From contig OY744617.1 in NCBI GenBank assembly GCA_963556255.1, positions 31,482,144 through 31,546,143 of the forward strand: DNA of 64,000 nucleotides, given 5' to 3'. The notes below the pieces were generated by a model that saw only the letters and a list, made by a program, of their open reading frames with translations, was not told where the DNA came from and searched no databases. A program made the position numbers and the translations under genes. Position 1 is the first letter of the stretch, and each line of letters begins with the position of its first letter. Positions 22,812-35,529 of the stretch are shown here, in pieces. Source of the DNA: Allolobophora icterica (lineage: Eukaryota; Annelida; Clitellata; Crassiclitellata; Lumbricidae).

Positions 22812-24280
22812 TTTGTTTCATCGTATCAACGACCAGGTTCAGTTTTCATATGAAATTTGCTTCTTGTGATTCTGAAGAATGAAACTTACTTCCAAAGTAT
22901 TGCTACGTGAAACAGTTATCCCTGGAGAGCAATACATAGTCTTGACATAACATTTTTCGCCGTCTTTGTGTGGTGACTTGGAAAAACGTTTTCTCTGTCG
23001 TGTCAGTGTGGCACAATTCGTGACTTGCATGATAGGGTCTGTAAATCCAAACAGTGGGCCAGTTTCATCGTGATTAAGAAGAGGTCGTTCCCGCGTTCTT
23101 GGGCTGCAAAAAAAGGAAGAAGGCATTTGAAGAGGCGTAACATCACAACAGTATGGCTGTCCGGCCTCTACGTAAGACGTCTTTGATGTCGGCGACACTC
23201 GAACTGTAAAAGAAAGGATAATCGGACGATCGAGGCATACATGACCCCGAGCGGTTGGAACAGATTTGCATCGGTTGAACCTGTGCAATGCACTTCATAA
23301 ACATGGCGCTTGTTGTGAAATTCGTGTGTCCCAACTCTTCTAACTCAGATTGGCCTCAACTGTGAGCGGCGCTATACAAATGTCTAGATGCGATATGATA
23401 CGATACGAGTGATGCTTGAATCGCAGAATTATTCATCGCCGTAAGGCCCGTACATATAGAACTTCCACACGAAGAAGCTTCCTGAAAAGCTGAGAGAATA
23501 AAGTCACATTCAGAGTTCCGTTGGTCTTATGGAGAGTCACTCAAGCATAGAAGCTTTTCCTTATAGTGGCCTGTCTGTGAGAACCACAATCGCCGGAGTC
23601 CCAATTGGTAGAACCATCTGTGGAACAGAGCTTGAAGAAGACTTACTGAGGAAGAACAGGAATCTACTGTGGAGCAAAAGCCAACCTAGATCTGTCTTTG
23701 GGAAGAGAGTGTTGTGCTCTTGGAGGAGAGTGTTGTGCTCTTGGAGGAGAGGACCCACTCTTTGGCAATCAGTTACGATTACAAGCACATTCAGCATTGC
23801 TCCAAAGTACTTCTCAGGATCCGTTTATCTTGACAGAACTATAAAATGAGTGAAAACCAGTTGACTGAATGGTAAATACTTTTAGTTTTAATGACTTGTA
23901 GCTTAGTATATAATTTATTTTTGTTGGATTCGCCCTGTGGTCAAATAAAGCATTTGCAGAAAGACGATCACGACAACACTCGTTGAGACAAAGTTGCTTA
24001 AATTAAAAGCTGATGCAACTGTTAGTTAAGTAACACGAAAGGTAGTCGAGTAATCCCTTAAACCCAGACGCAAGAGCAGCCATGTAAATAAATTACCGCA
24101 TTATTGACTTCATTCTTTGATCTCCTCCCATGTGCATGGTGACAGAATGGCTTTTATTGCGCGCTAGCAGCCTACATGGACGTTGCTTCTGGGTCACGCT
24201 GCATCATAGTACTCAGTGCTGATGGAAATTAGTAATTCCAGCGATCCAATGCGTTTAACTTACACAATTTTCTTTTGGAA
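22812..24280 (+). repeat. 3' flank of Mab-21 copy 3, with an inverted inner segment
   Basis: Non-coding. It is shared with the flanks of copies 1 and 4, and 23345-23720 is inverted relative to copies 1 and 2. A short exact repeat (GTGTTGTGCTCTTGGAGGAG) occurs twice in a row at 23709-23748. The block ending in AATAAA at 23944 is conserved with copies 1 and 4. Confidence 0.6.
23944..23949 (+). promoter_or_regulatory. candidate polyadenylation signal AATAAA, downstream of copy 3
   Basis: It sits in GGTCAAATAAAGCATTTGC, 1.13 kb after the stop codon, in the same context as for copies 1 and 4. Confidence 0.5.
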
Positions 24281-24289
24281 AGTAGTCCC

Positions 24290-25600
24290 CACTCTCAATC
24301 CGTTAGTGAAGTATCACGGAAATCCGATTGGTGAGAAAAAAAATAATAAAGTCGACGATCCCTCGTTCTACGGTTACAAACACACGCCATTAGGAGAGAC
24401 AACGTTGTTGGACTCACCTCTGATGCCCGGACCAGCCGTCGATGAGATTGTGAATAAGAATGCGGTTGACGTGGAGCTAGCTGTAGGGAAACTGTCCATG
24501 CTTCACTCACATGACTCTCTAATCCTGTCACGATATGGATTGAGCATGGCAAACCTTCTCTATACAATGCGTACAGCCATATGCGTCGACTGTCCTAGTC
24601 TAACCTTTTGTTAAGAAATGGATTGTCGGTCATCTCGAATGTGGAACTTTCCGATGAGGATTGGCTTCAGGCATCCCTTCCGGTGAGGGATGGTGGCCGT
24701 GGGATAGGCTGTGCCGATACGCAAACTCAAAGCACACATGTTGCCAACACAATCAGCTGATAACTCAGACGATGTAGAAAACACATCGATGAAGCATAAA
24801 TTGTACTCACGGATGCCGAACCACCAACAGGATTAGCAGCTCATCGTCAAAGGGAATGGGATAGCCGCTGGATAAGTAAGGCGTGGACAAGTCTGCACGA
24901 GTCTGCGAACAATGCACTAGACCAGGCTCGTCTCTTAGCCTATCGGACACCACTTGCTACTGTAGATCTTCCGTTGCTGCACTGGAACTCCTCTTGTCTG
25001 ACGATGTGATACGGATCGCGGTTGGAATACGACTCGGAATGATACTGTGTGTCACTGTGGCGAGAGAGTCGACGCCAGAGTACTCCACGGTCTTGGCTGC
25101 ATGAAACTCGGTCAGACCTAGAGGCACAGCATGCTTAATGATATCATATGGAAATCGTTTGGAAGAACAAACATCCATTTTCAGAAAGAACCGTTGTGCC
25201 TCACCAGAGAAGATGGCAAACGACCAGACGGAGTGACGCTTATCCTATGGTCAGGCGGAAGGTTCCTCCCTTGAGATGTGACTGTTTCAGAAACCTTTGT
25301 GATGTCACGCCTGGCAGCAAAATCAATAGGAGGAGGTGAGGCGGCAAACCGGGCAGCCGCCGCCAAAAGATCGAAATACGCCACAATCACCCGAACGCAT
25401 ACTTTTGTGGCGCTAGCAGTGGAGTCCAGCGGTGCTTGGAGTTCGGAAGGTTTGGATTTTGTGCTGGAACTTAACGGATGCCACTCACGATACACGAGAC
25501 AAGCTACGTGCTCCAAAAACTCTAGGTATAGCTGTCCAACGCGAGAAAGCCATCTGTTTTTCCTCGACCTTACTATGCTAACTTGTTCACCCAATTATAT
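24290..25600 (+). pseudogene. (TAA)-associated LINE, degraded ORF2 C-terminal part
   Basis: Translated pieces in order are AVGKLSMLHSHDSLILSRYGLSMANLLYTMRT (24480-24580), a degraded middle, DDVIRIAVGIRLGMILC (24998 on), then on changing frames DGKRPDGVTL, ATHTFVALAVESSGAWSSEGLDF (25380-25460). These match the region after the reverse transcriptase domain in a widespread non-LTR family, also found here at 60330-62526. Several frameshifts separate the pieces. The fragment ends at a (TAA)n tract. Confidence 0.7.
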
Positions 25601-25602
25601 TA

Positions 25603-25768
<166 letters not shown>

Positions 25769-25844
25769 ATCCTTCAGCGGCTCGATAGTAACACGATAGT
25801 AGCTGACTTGGACGAGGGATAACTGCTCCAGAAAAATAACTTAT

Positions 25845-26320
25845 CTAATCTCTAAGACCTTGAGGGAATGAAGTATCTCAGGGCAAAAAATAATAATAAT
25901 AACAATAATCCTAAAAACTCACGAACATTGCACCTATTGCATTCTCTGTTCAGGTTTTCGATTCCAAATCCTCCTCGACGAATCCTATCGTGATTCCTAT
26001 TCCTCCCCTCTTCCGGCTCGTTGTCCCAATTCCACCGTATACCTGTCTGACTGTCATTGAACTAAACGCGGCCTCATCTACCTACCCTGATCCATTCAAA
26101 CCGTCCTACCTCATCCAATTGTCCTAACCTAATTCATCCAATCCTTCCTACCATAATCCATCCAATCCTCTACCTTCCAAGTTTTCGCGACCTCGACGAC
26201 GTACATAAGCAGCTCCTCTGCCTCCTCACTGGTCTCCCTGACAACCGGACTCGGATTATCTCTTGACAACATCTCTGACACGACGCAGCGCTCATAAATA
26301 AGCTGGCACCCATCGCTTAG
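25845..26320 (+). repeat. LINE 3'-end motif, post-(TAA) block and L2-like tail
   Basis: Bases 25850-25910 repeat the LINE-end motif seen near 4735. Bases 25915-26095 align with 4793-4990 and 62680-62870. Bases 26210-26320 (CCGGACTCGG onward, then CGACGCAGCGCTCATAAATA) resemble the 3' end of the relic at 9620-10910 and the reversed tails at 36275 and 63690. Confidence 0.5.
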
Positions 26321-26534
26321 CCTAATAGTAGCGCCTTAAAAAGTTGGAGTCCAAAGTAATCGTCTCTATATAAGCTAGTTCTGCAGCGATGTAGAAATCT
26401 CCAGATTACAATTAGGAAAAGAAGACCGAAATTTAGGCCTATAGCAGTGTAATTAGCATACTGCCTAGTGCACAAACCCGCTAATAAGTCCGCAAACTTC
26501 GTCAGAAGTTTCAAATCAACTCACCAACCACATA

Positions 26535-28640
26535 TTTGTGAATATCCCATAAATTCTTAACTAGCTACGATAGTGCATTTCCCAGACAAAATTCTAAAAA
26601 AAACAAAAAAGCATAGAGCAAAAAACCATTGGATGACTCAAGGCTTAATTAAATCCGCGAGGAAAAAGGAAAGACTATACAAAAAGTATATTAAGAATCC
26701 CACAGCTAGCAATAAAAAGAAATTTCATGCCTATAGAAATATCTTTAAAACGATTAGGAACAGACTTTCTATCAAACAGAATTTACTAAACACAGTTCGA
26801 ATTTTAAAAAACCTGGAGCCTTATACGTAATATAATTCAACTGGGTGAGAGGGATCCTCCCCTGAAGTTTCTTAAAAAATATTAATGGCAATGCAATGAT
26901 TGATGACCCCGGACTATAGCCAATGCCTTTAATAATTATTTTATAAATATTGCTCAATCGTTAGCTGACCAGATTCCGGCTTCTCAAATGTCTTATTCTG
27001 ATTTTCTAGGTTCTCCTATGATGAAATCTTTTGGGGTTATTCCCATTTCCTCGGAGGAAATTTTGCAAATTGGTGCATCTATGCGACTGACTCACTCCAC
27101 AGGATATGATAATATTGATCCGACACTAGCTGCGACCAGTCTGCCGCTGCTGTCTTCGATCCTATCTGAAATTATAAACTGTTCTCTTAACTCGGGAATA
27201 GTACCACAGGCCATTAAAATTGCTAAAGTGATCCCAATTTTTAAAAAAGGTAATAGAAATGAGGTGTCAAACCATAGACCTATTTCTATTTTGCCATATT
27301 TCGCAAAGTTTTATGAAAAATCAGTGGCAAATACTTATATAACTAAATTGAACATTATCCTCCCCAATCAGTATGGGTTTCAATCCAAGCAATCCCCCTC
27401 CCTGGCGCTTATGGACTTATATGATAAAATATCTCAAACTATGGATAACAATGAATATTCTATTGCTATATATCCTGGATCTCTCCAAGGCTTTCGATAC
27501 TGTAGATCATACCATACTGCTTCACAAACTTGCTAATTATGGAATTAGAGGTGTCCAACTTGAATGGTTTACTTGCTACTTAAATAACAGGTCACAGTTT
27601 GTTTTTTGCAATGGTGCAGCATCGGAAAAAAATTAAGTTTGGTGTGCCACAGGGTTCCAACCTTGGACCTCTGTATACTTTTCCTTTTATATATTAACGA
27701 TTTACCGAATGCCTCGTCTACTCTATAATGTATCCTTTTTGCTGATGATACTTCTCTGTTTCACTCAGATAAATCCTACTTAAATGTTATCTCTACTATT
27801 AACACTGAACTTCGACTAATATCTGAATGGTTTTTAGCGAACAAATTGTCGTTAAATGTAGATAAAACGGCTTTTATGCTTTTTAAATCTCACAGGAAGA
27901 TAGGACCAGCTGAAAATTCTATTACGCTGTCAATTAATGGTTGAAATATTAACCAAGTTAATAATACTAAGTTCCTGGGAGTGATAATTGATCAACACTT
28001 AACATGGGAGTTGCGCATCAGGAGCATAGCAAATAAGGTAGCAGAAAACACTAAAAACACTATAATTTATCGTGCCTCCAATAAGCTCCCACCAAAAATA
28101 AGAATTCAATTATATTATTCACTTATATACCCCTACCTCTCCTACAGTTGCATAGTATGGGCCTCCACCTATGCTTCCAGACTTCACAAACTCTGGTTGC
28201 TCCAAAAAAGAGCTATACGTACCATCAGTGGGGTCCCATGGTGCTCGCACACGGATCCTATTTTCATTAGTAATAAAGTATTAAAAATTGACCAAATAAG
28301 AAAATACCAAATTGCTCTATTTATGTTTAAATTCACCAGAAATATTCTGCCACCTAAACTTATAAAAGAATTTAGTAAAGGCTCTGACATACATTCTCAT
28401 GACACTAGGGGTGCGGCTAGGTACAGACAAGAGTTTGCACATACGAACACAAGAATGTTCTCGATCAAAATTGCTGGTCCTAAACTCTTGGAATACCCTT
28501 CCCCCGAAGCTTCAGCAAATGGGATCTCTGTAAGGTTTAAAAAATCACTACGTGACTTTCTATCGGTTTTGCAGTCTGGGTTTTGACGGATTTAAGATCT
28601 TGCCGTGTCAATTGCCATTTGCAATTCTAGAAACATTGTT
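26535..28640 (+). mobile_element. 5'-truncated non-LTR retrotransposon (CR1/Jockey-like) with RT domain
   Basis: Pieces in order: HRAKNHWMTQGLIKSARKK (26603 on), then from 26988 a reverse transcriptase: [56 protein letters not shown] (27480, after a frame change), GVPQGSNLGPL (27640), FADDTSLF (about 27738), FLGVIIDQHLTW (27975) and a 201-residue C-terminal part. The clade is judged by eye only. The endonuclease is absent, and frameshifts near 27470 and 27620 plus a TGA near 27942 make it inactive. Similarity of all pieces to each other in decay suggests one insertion. Confidence 0.8.
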
Positions 28641-28826
28641 AAAACATTGCTAAAATAGATCTCCACCAGTTAAATTGGTTGTGTCTGTTGTAGTTCGAAT
28701 TATTGTATTATTACTCGTCTCCTAACAACTACGATCATAGCTTATTGGACTGTGCCCCCGACTGTCTTATTACTCTCTCTCTCACTCTTCTCTCTCTCTC
28801 TCTCTTCTCACTCAGACATCGTTCGT

Positions 28827-29026
28827 NNNNNNNNNNNNNNNNNNNNNNNNNNNNNNNNNNNNNNNNNNNNNNNNNNNNNNNNNNNNNNNNNNNNNNNNNN
28901 NNNNNNNNNNNNNNNNNNNNNNNNNNNNNNNNNNNNNNNNNNNNNNNNNNNNNNNNNNNNNNNNNNNNNNNNNNNNNNNNNNNNNNNNNNNNNNNNNNNN
29001 NNNNNNNNNNNNNNNNNNNNNNNNNN
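28827..29026. other. assembly gap, 200 N
   Basis: Exactly 200 unknown bases. The left edge is CT-rich low-complexity sequence (TCTCTCTC), a common cause of gaps. Frames crossing it are meaningless. Confidence 0.99.
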
Positions 29027-29965
29027 ATCGGGAAACATTCAGAAGCTGTAAATCGCGCTCGTGAGCGCCATCTGACGAACGTGCCATAAAAGCACAATGT
29101 TGTTTTAAAATGTGTGCAATGAACTGCCATCTGCGGCTGTCTTCTGTTGCCCAAGGATGCTAGGAAACCAGCGTATGTAGTTGACCGCGGAGGACGGGCA
29201 TCCGCTGTTTAATCTGCCGGTCTACTGCCCAATAACGGAAATTGCGTTAAAACGTTGGCTTTACTTAAAGAAAGTACACAAAGTATCAACACTAATTTGT
29301 AACATGTGTTTTGTGTGGGAAGGTTATTTTGTATGTATGTATGTATGCATGTGTGTTCTACGTATGGATATGATATGTCTGCATTATGCAACTATGCCTG
29401 TATGCATGTATTTACGCACGTATGTGTGCATGTTTGTTTGTGTGTATGTATGTAAATATGTATGAGGTTCCTGTAGGACGCTATGTAAATGGATAGGTGT
29501 GCATGAATGTATGTTAGTAAACATGTCAGTTAGCGCAGCAGAAAGACGTCGATATTATGGAATTCGTTTTTGGTTCGTCACGCATGAGTAAACTATGTGT
29601 CATTTCCATCTGAGACGGAATTAAGAAGTTCCTGTAAGTGCAAATGGAAAAATGAGAACTGAAAAAACAATAATTTCAATCGTCTGTATCGCTGAGGTTG
29701 CTGGCTAAGCTGAGCGCAAAGCATTCTAGGTGCGAACCCAGATGACCACGTTATCGATGACCTTGCAGCAGGCACCCAATAACCGTGCTATCTCTTCCGG
29801 GTCATGACCTCAGATCTAGAGGTAGTATTATACGTGCATGACCGCTGAATATATTTCAGATTGCCTCCGCTTTGCTGGACCATTATTATGTATGCATGTA
29901 TGTATGTATGCATAGTATGTATGTAAGTATGTATGCACGTATGTATTTGTGTATGTGTGCAGGTA
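29027..29965. other. no gene; diffuse (GTAT)n-like repeats
   Basis: Degenerate TATG/TGTA repeats occupy 29325-29465 and 29885-29975. Bases 29520-29880 show nothing recognisable. Confidence 0.6.
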
Positions 29966-29969
29966 TGTA

Positions 29970-30850
29970 AGTAAGTGAGTAAGTGTATTCTTTATTAAGA
30001 AGCGCTAGCAAACGCACAGCGCTGCTCGAAAAAGATATTACAGCACATAACTTCGTATTACATATAACAATCAAACAGTGTAACCGATTATGAGAAAAGT
30101 AATTATGAATGGATACATAAAAGATACAAAGATAATAAAAAAGACAATTTGTATAGCATCCTGACATGGAAACATTTCCGAGACAAGTTATCATACTTAG
30201 GTAGCTCTCGGTTATGGGACCGTGGGTGCAAAGAGTAGCCAGTGTGCCTAATAGTTGGCTGCATTGGATGTAATACATGGCATGGATTGTACAATATAGG
30301 CCTATTATCAAAGAGACTAACGTCAGCATTGTTACAGAGTGCCTCAAATGAGGATGATGAAGCTAAGTAGCCCTTGCGTGCCAGCCTCCCGACTATACCC
30401 TCCAGGGCTTCCCGCTCCTACCCACTCGCAACACCTCACCACACGGGCGAGCAAAAAAGCATCCTGCCATGTATAGTGGCACGTACCACATCAAACAAAG
30501 TCCCCCGAAAGCTCATGCGCTCTCAAAACCGAAGAGCATAGAAGGACTGCCTTGCTTTAATGGTCAGGTGTTTAATACGACTCGAGAACCCAAATTTTTT
30601 ATTAACGTCGACACCCAGAATATTACGAGTGTGCACCATGGCTATACCATTTAAAATGGGAGGCGGAGGCGTACCGATGGCTCCCCGATGGCGAGTGAAT
30701 ATTATTTCATTGGACTTATTTATGCTAAAATTTAGGTTACAGCAGCGTGTCCCAGTTGTGATGTGCTCAAGTTCCATCTCAGTGGTAATGATGCTATAGG
30801 CAGGGACTGCAAGGTAACAGTCATCGTCATATTTAAAGATGTATGCATAC
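29970..30850 (-). pseudogene. LINE ORF2 C-terminal relic (minus strand)
   Basis: Read on the minus strand from 30850 downwards: NLNFSINKSNEIIFTR, IGTPPPPILNGIAMVHTRNI, LGVDVNKKFGF, IKARQSFYALR, and later NPCHVLHPMQP with RHTGYSLHPRSHNRELPKYD and VRMLY (30300-30150). This is the usual order for the end of a LINE reverse transcriptase polyprotein. Stops lie between the pieces. The 3' end at about 29975 matches the LINE tail at 8690-8835. Confidence 0.7.
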
Positions 30851-30859
30851 TGCATAGTA

Positions 30860-31142
30860 AACATGAATGTATGTATGAATTTCTGTATGTATGCATGCAT
30901 GTACGCATGTATGTGTGTCTGTATGTATTTGTGTATGTATGCATGCATGTATGTATGTATGTATGTATGTATGTATGTATGTATGTATGTATGTATGTAT
31001 GTATGTATGTATGTATGTATGTATGTATGTATGACATGTATGTATGTATGTATGTATGTATGTATGTATGTATGTATGTATGTATGTATGTATGTATGTA
31101 TGTATGTATGTATGTATGTATGTATGTATGTATGTATGTATG
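30860..31142. repeat. (TGTA)n microsatellite
   Basis: Degenerate at 30860-30950, then almost pure ATGT units at 30950-31142, with one break (GACATG) at 31033. All three frames stay open and give cysteine-tyrosine-methionine artefacts. Confidence 0.95.
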
Positions 31143-31384
31143 CTTATTATCGCGACTTTCTACCAGGTTTTATGGCGTACCTGTCACGTAGTTGCTTGTC
31201 GCCTGACAAAGGTCATTTATGTTTTAAGATAAAGTCTGGTAACGCCATACACTGTGTCTCTGAAGGATGGCGCTATATGAATGCTGAAGCACATACAAAC
31301 ATACATACATGTACAAATGCATACGTGTACATACGTCGTATAATACTGTCTTCGTAGGCTTGTCGAAATTCACGTTGCATCAGC

Positions 31385-31925
31385 TCTAGTCCGCCCTGAA
31401 CTGCTCTGCTCGTCTAGTGGCCAATCTACTATAAAGTCTCTTAAACTTCAGCATACTGGAGAGGTACACTCCACTGGCTACCTATCGAATATAAATCAAA
31501 TTCCAGATCCTTCTGCTTAATTGGCCGGGCTTCGTTGGTTGGGTCTGGTCCATCATACATACGAGAGCTGTTTGTGCTGGTTTCAGCTCAGTCAGGTCGA
31601 CGGTCGCTTCGTTCAAACGCCCGTGGAGATCTTTTGATCCCTCGCTTCTGTACGTCTACAATACTGCACCGTGTATTCTCACTCATATGCGGCTCAGATC
31701 AACGTCGTCGATCAGACAATTTACAACTGCATCGGCAGCACTCGTAAAACCTTGCCTGATAAAGGAACCATTGCTGCTCACACCCATGAACTGTGTTTTG
31801 AATATTTTAATAAATTTCTATTTCACGCGTTTCAGAGGCCAATCACCTTCGAAATTCAATTCCCACAGCACTATATTCAGCAAAAAAATACTTCAAAAAG
31901 AATTTCAATCATAAGAGCTCAAGAA
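31385..31925 (+). pseudogene. CR1/L2-like LINE C-terminal relic
   Basis: Shifting frames give an LHWLPIEYRIKFQILLL-like segment (31455 on), GPSYIRELF (31545), RRSLRSNARGDLLIPRF (31590) and a degenerate tail. This matches the end of CR1-type ORF2. It is short and has several frame changes. Confidence 0.6.
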
Positions 31926-31929
31926 ACGT

Positions 31930-33289
31930 AAAGTGGTCATAGGTTAAATATCAAGTAGGCCTACAGCAAATGTCGAGGTCGTTTTGTATTGGCGGCAGAT
32001 GTGTTTATATTTGGGTTTCAGTAAACCTTTCAAAGAATATTAAGTTAGCTATAAAACAGATGTTAAGTGACACTTCTTAACTTGGCTAAGTTGAAAATTA
32101 AGTGTCTCTTGAGCCGCTTCTTACAAAAAAGTTCTGGTTTTCGGTGCGTGATTATTTAAGTTATACTGGTCAAAGGTAAATCATCGTCGTCGTTATCGTT
32201 GTCGTCATCATCATCATCAGCTGCAGCAGCAACATCATCGTCATCATCATCATCAGTGAAGTGCCTTTGTATGGAGCATTGCCTTTCCACAACACTTTGC
32301 CAGCTATTGTGTCTATCTGGATCAGTAACCAGACCGTGTGTAGTTCGTGTCAACAACAGCTGGTTATTTATTAGCGGTTTTACCTTAGCTGCTTATACAC
32401 TCAACCTTTGTCTTGTTTAGACCTAATCTTCACACGGTGAACTCAAGAGTTTTACAACATTTATGTCGATCCATATTGTATCCAGTGGATTTATTTAAAG
32501 AACCTTAACGATAAAGTTTTCTGCAATTTAGTCCACTTGATTAACGACAAGTCCATCAAGTTACTATTCAGATATAAAGAGCGTGTAAAGTTTCGTAGGA
32601 CATCACCATCACTAAATAGGTATTCACAGGTAAGCTCGAAATGCAACGAAGCTATTTGATCGTCAGAATGTCAGAATATTTCGTTGTTGAATAAACGTAT
32701 CACATGAACTGCGCATTTTCAAACAATCTGCATTGTAGCCTCGTGTGAAATACTGCAATGTAGGGTGCTAGATTGCCTAAAGCATGAGCATCGAAAGTTC
32801 GAATCCTCATGCGTTTCCATGTTTATGAACGATGCGTATCATAAGCATGGAAACACATGAGGATTTTGACACATTTATAAATACAAGGTTTCTAGTTAAC
32901 GGATTGTTGCTGTCGACTCTGAATTTAATATGGACCCACATTTAATGCTAAGTTTTCCGATAACTATATGTATTTGAGACGGAGATGGTAAAAAGGGGTT
33001 AAAAGCCTGACAAATGATTTGTCTTTTCAGCAAGCATAAACTGCCATATCATCCAGGGGATCCTCTTAAACTATGACGCAAGAAAGTAAGGAAGACTCAG
33101 CGTTGCTTATGATGGCGCTTGTTCGTTTGCGCTCGCACTTCACTATAAAGTACGGTTAGGCCTATGTAATAGGTGAACTGCATAATTATTGTTCAAAACC
33201 ATTTTCATCAGTTAATAAGAAAGTGTGGCGACGAGACCACAAAGCCTGAATTCAAATTTTGTTGATAATAGCTTAATTTAAGTAATTGT
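31930..33289. other. no gene; (TCA)n repeat and unique sequence
   Basis: Bases 32178-32257 are a TCA/TCG-rich repeat. A candidate inverted repeat (GAATCCTCATGCGTTTCCATG and CATGGAAACACATGAGGATT) lies at 32800-32864 and could be the arms of a small palindrome. I see no supported coding region. Confidence 0.5.
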
Positions 33290-33524
33290 GAGGCGTGGTG
33301 GCTCAGTGGTAAGTTCGGCGCCTTGTGACCGGAGGGTTGCAGGTTCGAATCCCACTCTAGCCGCTGCGTACGGACCTTGGGCAAGTCCTTCACTCGCAAT
33401 TGCTCGTGGCGCTTCGGCGTGAAAATTCCGGCACAGTATCAAATGCTGTAGTCGGGAGCGCCTCAGAGTAGTAGTAGACTTCGAGAGGCGCTATAGAAAT
33501 ATCCTGAATAAATAAATAAATAAA
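33290..33524 (+). mobile_element. tRNA-derived SINE (full length, ~235 bp)
   Basis: The head has RNA polymerase III promoter boxes: A box TGGCTCAGTGG (33298-33308) and B box GGTTCGAATCC (33341-33351). A non-tRNA body follows, and the copy ends in AGGCGCTATAGAAATA with an (AATA)n tail. A truncated copy of the head lies in the Polinton at 40523-40620. It is not a functional tRNA gene because the acceptor stem does not close. Confidence 0.85.
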
Positions 33525-34084
33525 AACATATCAGTTTTATATTTAGGTTGATCAATACTCTGTAGTTTATTTTCGACATTTCACAGTTTTCTTTATTACT
33601 TACATTCACTATATTTATAATGCCCCTTCCCATGCAATAATTAATTTACACAATTAATGCGCCGTTTGCATTAAGAACTTCAATATAGGCGATCGACCTA
33701 ACAAGGTCGCAATGAAATAGTTCGGAAGCGAAAATTCGTCTTCCGTACTACCCCAAGGATGGCGCAAAATAATCGTCGTTACATTCACACATGGATATAT
33801 ACACATGTGCAGATGCATGCATACATACACATATACAATACATAGATACATATATACTTGCATGCATAATATAGATTATAAATACACATGCATAAATACA
33901 CACAAATGCTTATATTGATACATATTATTCAGTTACATATACATGCTTACGCACATACATTGCCGTCAACCAGCACACATGAATACAGTACAGACAGATA
34001 AATGTAACACACATGGATAGTCATACATAGATGTATTTATAGCCTATATTAAGTGGTAAAAAATTTTAAACTAAAAAAATAACT
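33525..34084. other. no gene; CATA/ACAT-rich simple repeats
   Basis: Bases 33780-34030 are diffuse ACATACA-type repeats. The rest is unremarkable AT-rich sequence. Confidence 0.5.
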
Positions 34085-35220
34085 GCTTAAACTGGAAAAA
34101 TAATTATATTGAGAATTACAGACCCATTACTCTGGTCCCTGAGATTAATAGACTTTTTGAATTTTTGCTTCTTGATTTTTGTCATAAATATTTGCGGTTG
34201 ATGACCTAGGGTTTGGCCTCAAGCCCGAGCTGGGCTGCACTGATTTTATTGTTGTCCTGAAGTCAGCATATATAATTTCAACACTATTTGCGTGTGTGCT
34301 GTGCGCTTGATCTCTGAAAAGCTTTAGATAGCGTGAACCATTGTAAATTGTTTAAGGAATCACTTAATTTACGAAATACCGGTAGGCCCTATTCACTGTC
34401 GACATTATTTGCAATCGGTGTGGTAAGTCTATTTAGCAGTTAGATGCATAGGCGCCGACTTTTGGTTTTGTCTCTGGGTGCCAGTCAGGGGCGGATCCAG
34501 AAAGTTTTACAGGGCGAACGGAATTTTTTTTAGGAAATCATCTCCGAAAAAACTGATGCCCTTTTTTAGTCATACGGATAAATTCCACATTATTTCGTCA
34601 TTTTCCATCATCTACACATAAAAAAATTGTAAAGGGGGCCATGTCTCGTTAAATTTTTAGACTTTTTTAGGAATTCATCCCCAGACAAAATTAGACGACC
34701 TTTTTTGGGAATACCCCAAATATTTTTATTTAAGGTCAGAATTCTTCTGGGGGCCAGGCCCCCACTGAACTTTTTCTCTGGGTGCATTGGCACCCAAGCC
34801 CCCAAGAAGTCGGCGCCTATGGTTAGATGGAATGCTCGCTTGTCATCCGGATCCCATGTTGTCAGTGGTGTTCGGCATGGCAGCACTCCGTCTCCTGAGC
34901 TCTTTAGCTTTTTCATGCATGTATTCATTTCCAATTTAAGGCGTGCTGATACGGGTTTCATATACATGTAGAAAATAATTTCTATGGTTGTGTTTGTATG
35001 TTGATGACATTATTTCACTCTCTCCTTAAGTGTTTGGTCTTCAAATCATACTAAATGTTTTCAGCGCGCCCTGCAGTGCACTTGCCTCAGTTTAACTGTT
35101 CTAGGACTTATGGCATACGATGATGTTAAACTGTGCTTTTTTTTTAGATTGTGTCAATATGATGCGAAGTCTTTGGGTGCTAGCTCAATTTCTCGGGTTG
35201 CTCCCTTAAGTGTTTGAGTG
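34085..35220 (+). pseudogene. LINE reverse transcriptase relic, interrupted by a MITE
   Basis: Translated pieces are NYRPITLVPEINRLFEFLLLD (34110 on), CALDL then KALDSVNHCKLF (34300 on), and after the MITE RWNARLSSGSHVVSGVRHG and SPELFSFFMHVFISNLRRA (34825-34950), followed by a WHYF stretch. They match the order of a non-LTR reverse transcriptase core. Stops and the insertion at 34447-34821 show it is dead. Confidence 0.65.
34447..34821. mobile_element. hAT-type MITE (375 bp) inside the LINE relic
   Basis: Both ends read CATAGGCGCCGACTT inward, and a perfect 8-bp duplication GTTAGATG flanks it (34439-34446 and 34822-34829). Non-coding. Confidence 0.92.
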
Positions 35221-35348
35221 TGCATTTATTTTTAAGCTGTAGACATGTAACGTTTGATGTTGATCCTTTGAAGCGGTCGTTCTAACTGGCATGTATTGTA
35301 TTCAATGATTTCTGTAAATACGAGTATATTTGTATTGCGTCTTATGCC

Positions 35349-35528
35349 CAGAGGCGGCGCTACACTAGGGGAACCACGACAAATGCCCTGGTAAAAAAGC
35401 CTTTGTCCTCGTCGTTGCTCTGCCAGAATTTTTGCCCTGCCCATGATTTGTTCGGTGCATAAATCGCCCTATGCACTGGTTACTTGTATGACTGCCCTGG
35501 TTACAAAATTTGTCAAGCGCCGCCACTG
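35349..35528. mobile_element. hAT-type MITE (180 bp)
   Basis: Ends CAGAGGCGGCGCT and, in reverse complement, CAGTGGCGGCGCT. It is flanked by CTTATGCC (35341-35348) and CTCATGCC (35529-35536), an 8-bp duplication with one change. Confidence 0.85.
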
Positions 35529-35529
35529 C

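Noticed and set aside
28703..29154. frames spanning the N gap
   Set aside because: Undefined bases; no evidence of coding on either side.
30763..31357. Cys-Met-Tyr-rich frames over (TGTA)n
   Set aside because: Pure microsatellite translation.
33290..33365. tRNA gene
   Set aside because: A and B boxes are good, but the sequence is repeated, has a non-tRNA body and AATA tail, and does not close an acceptor stem; it is a SINE.
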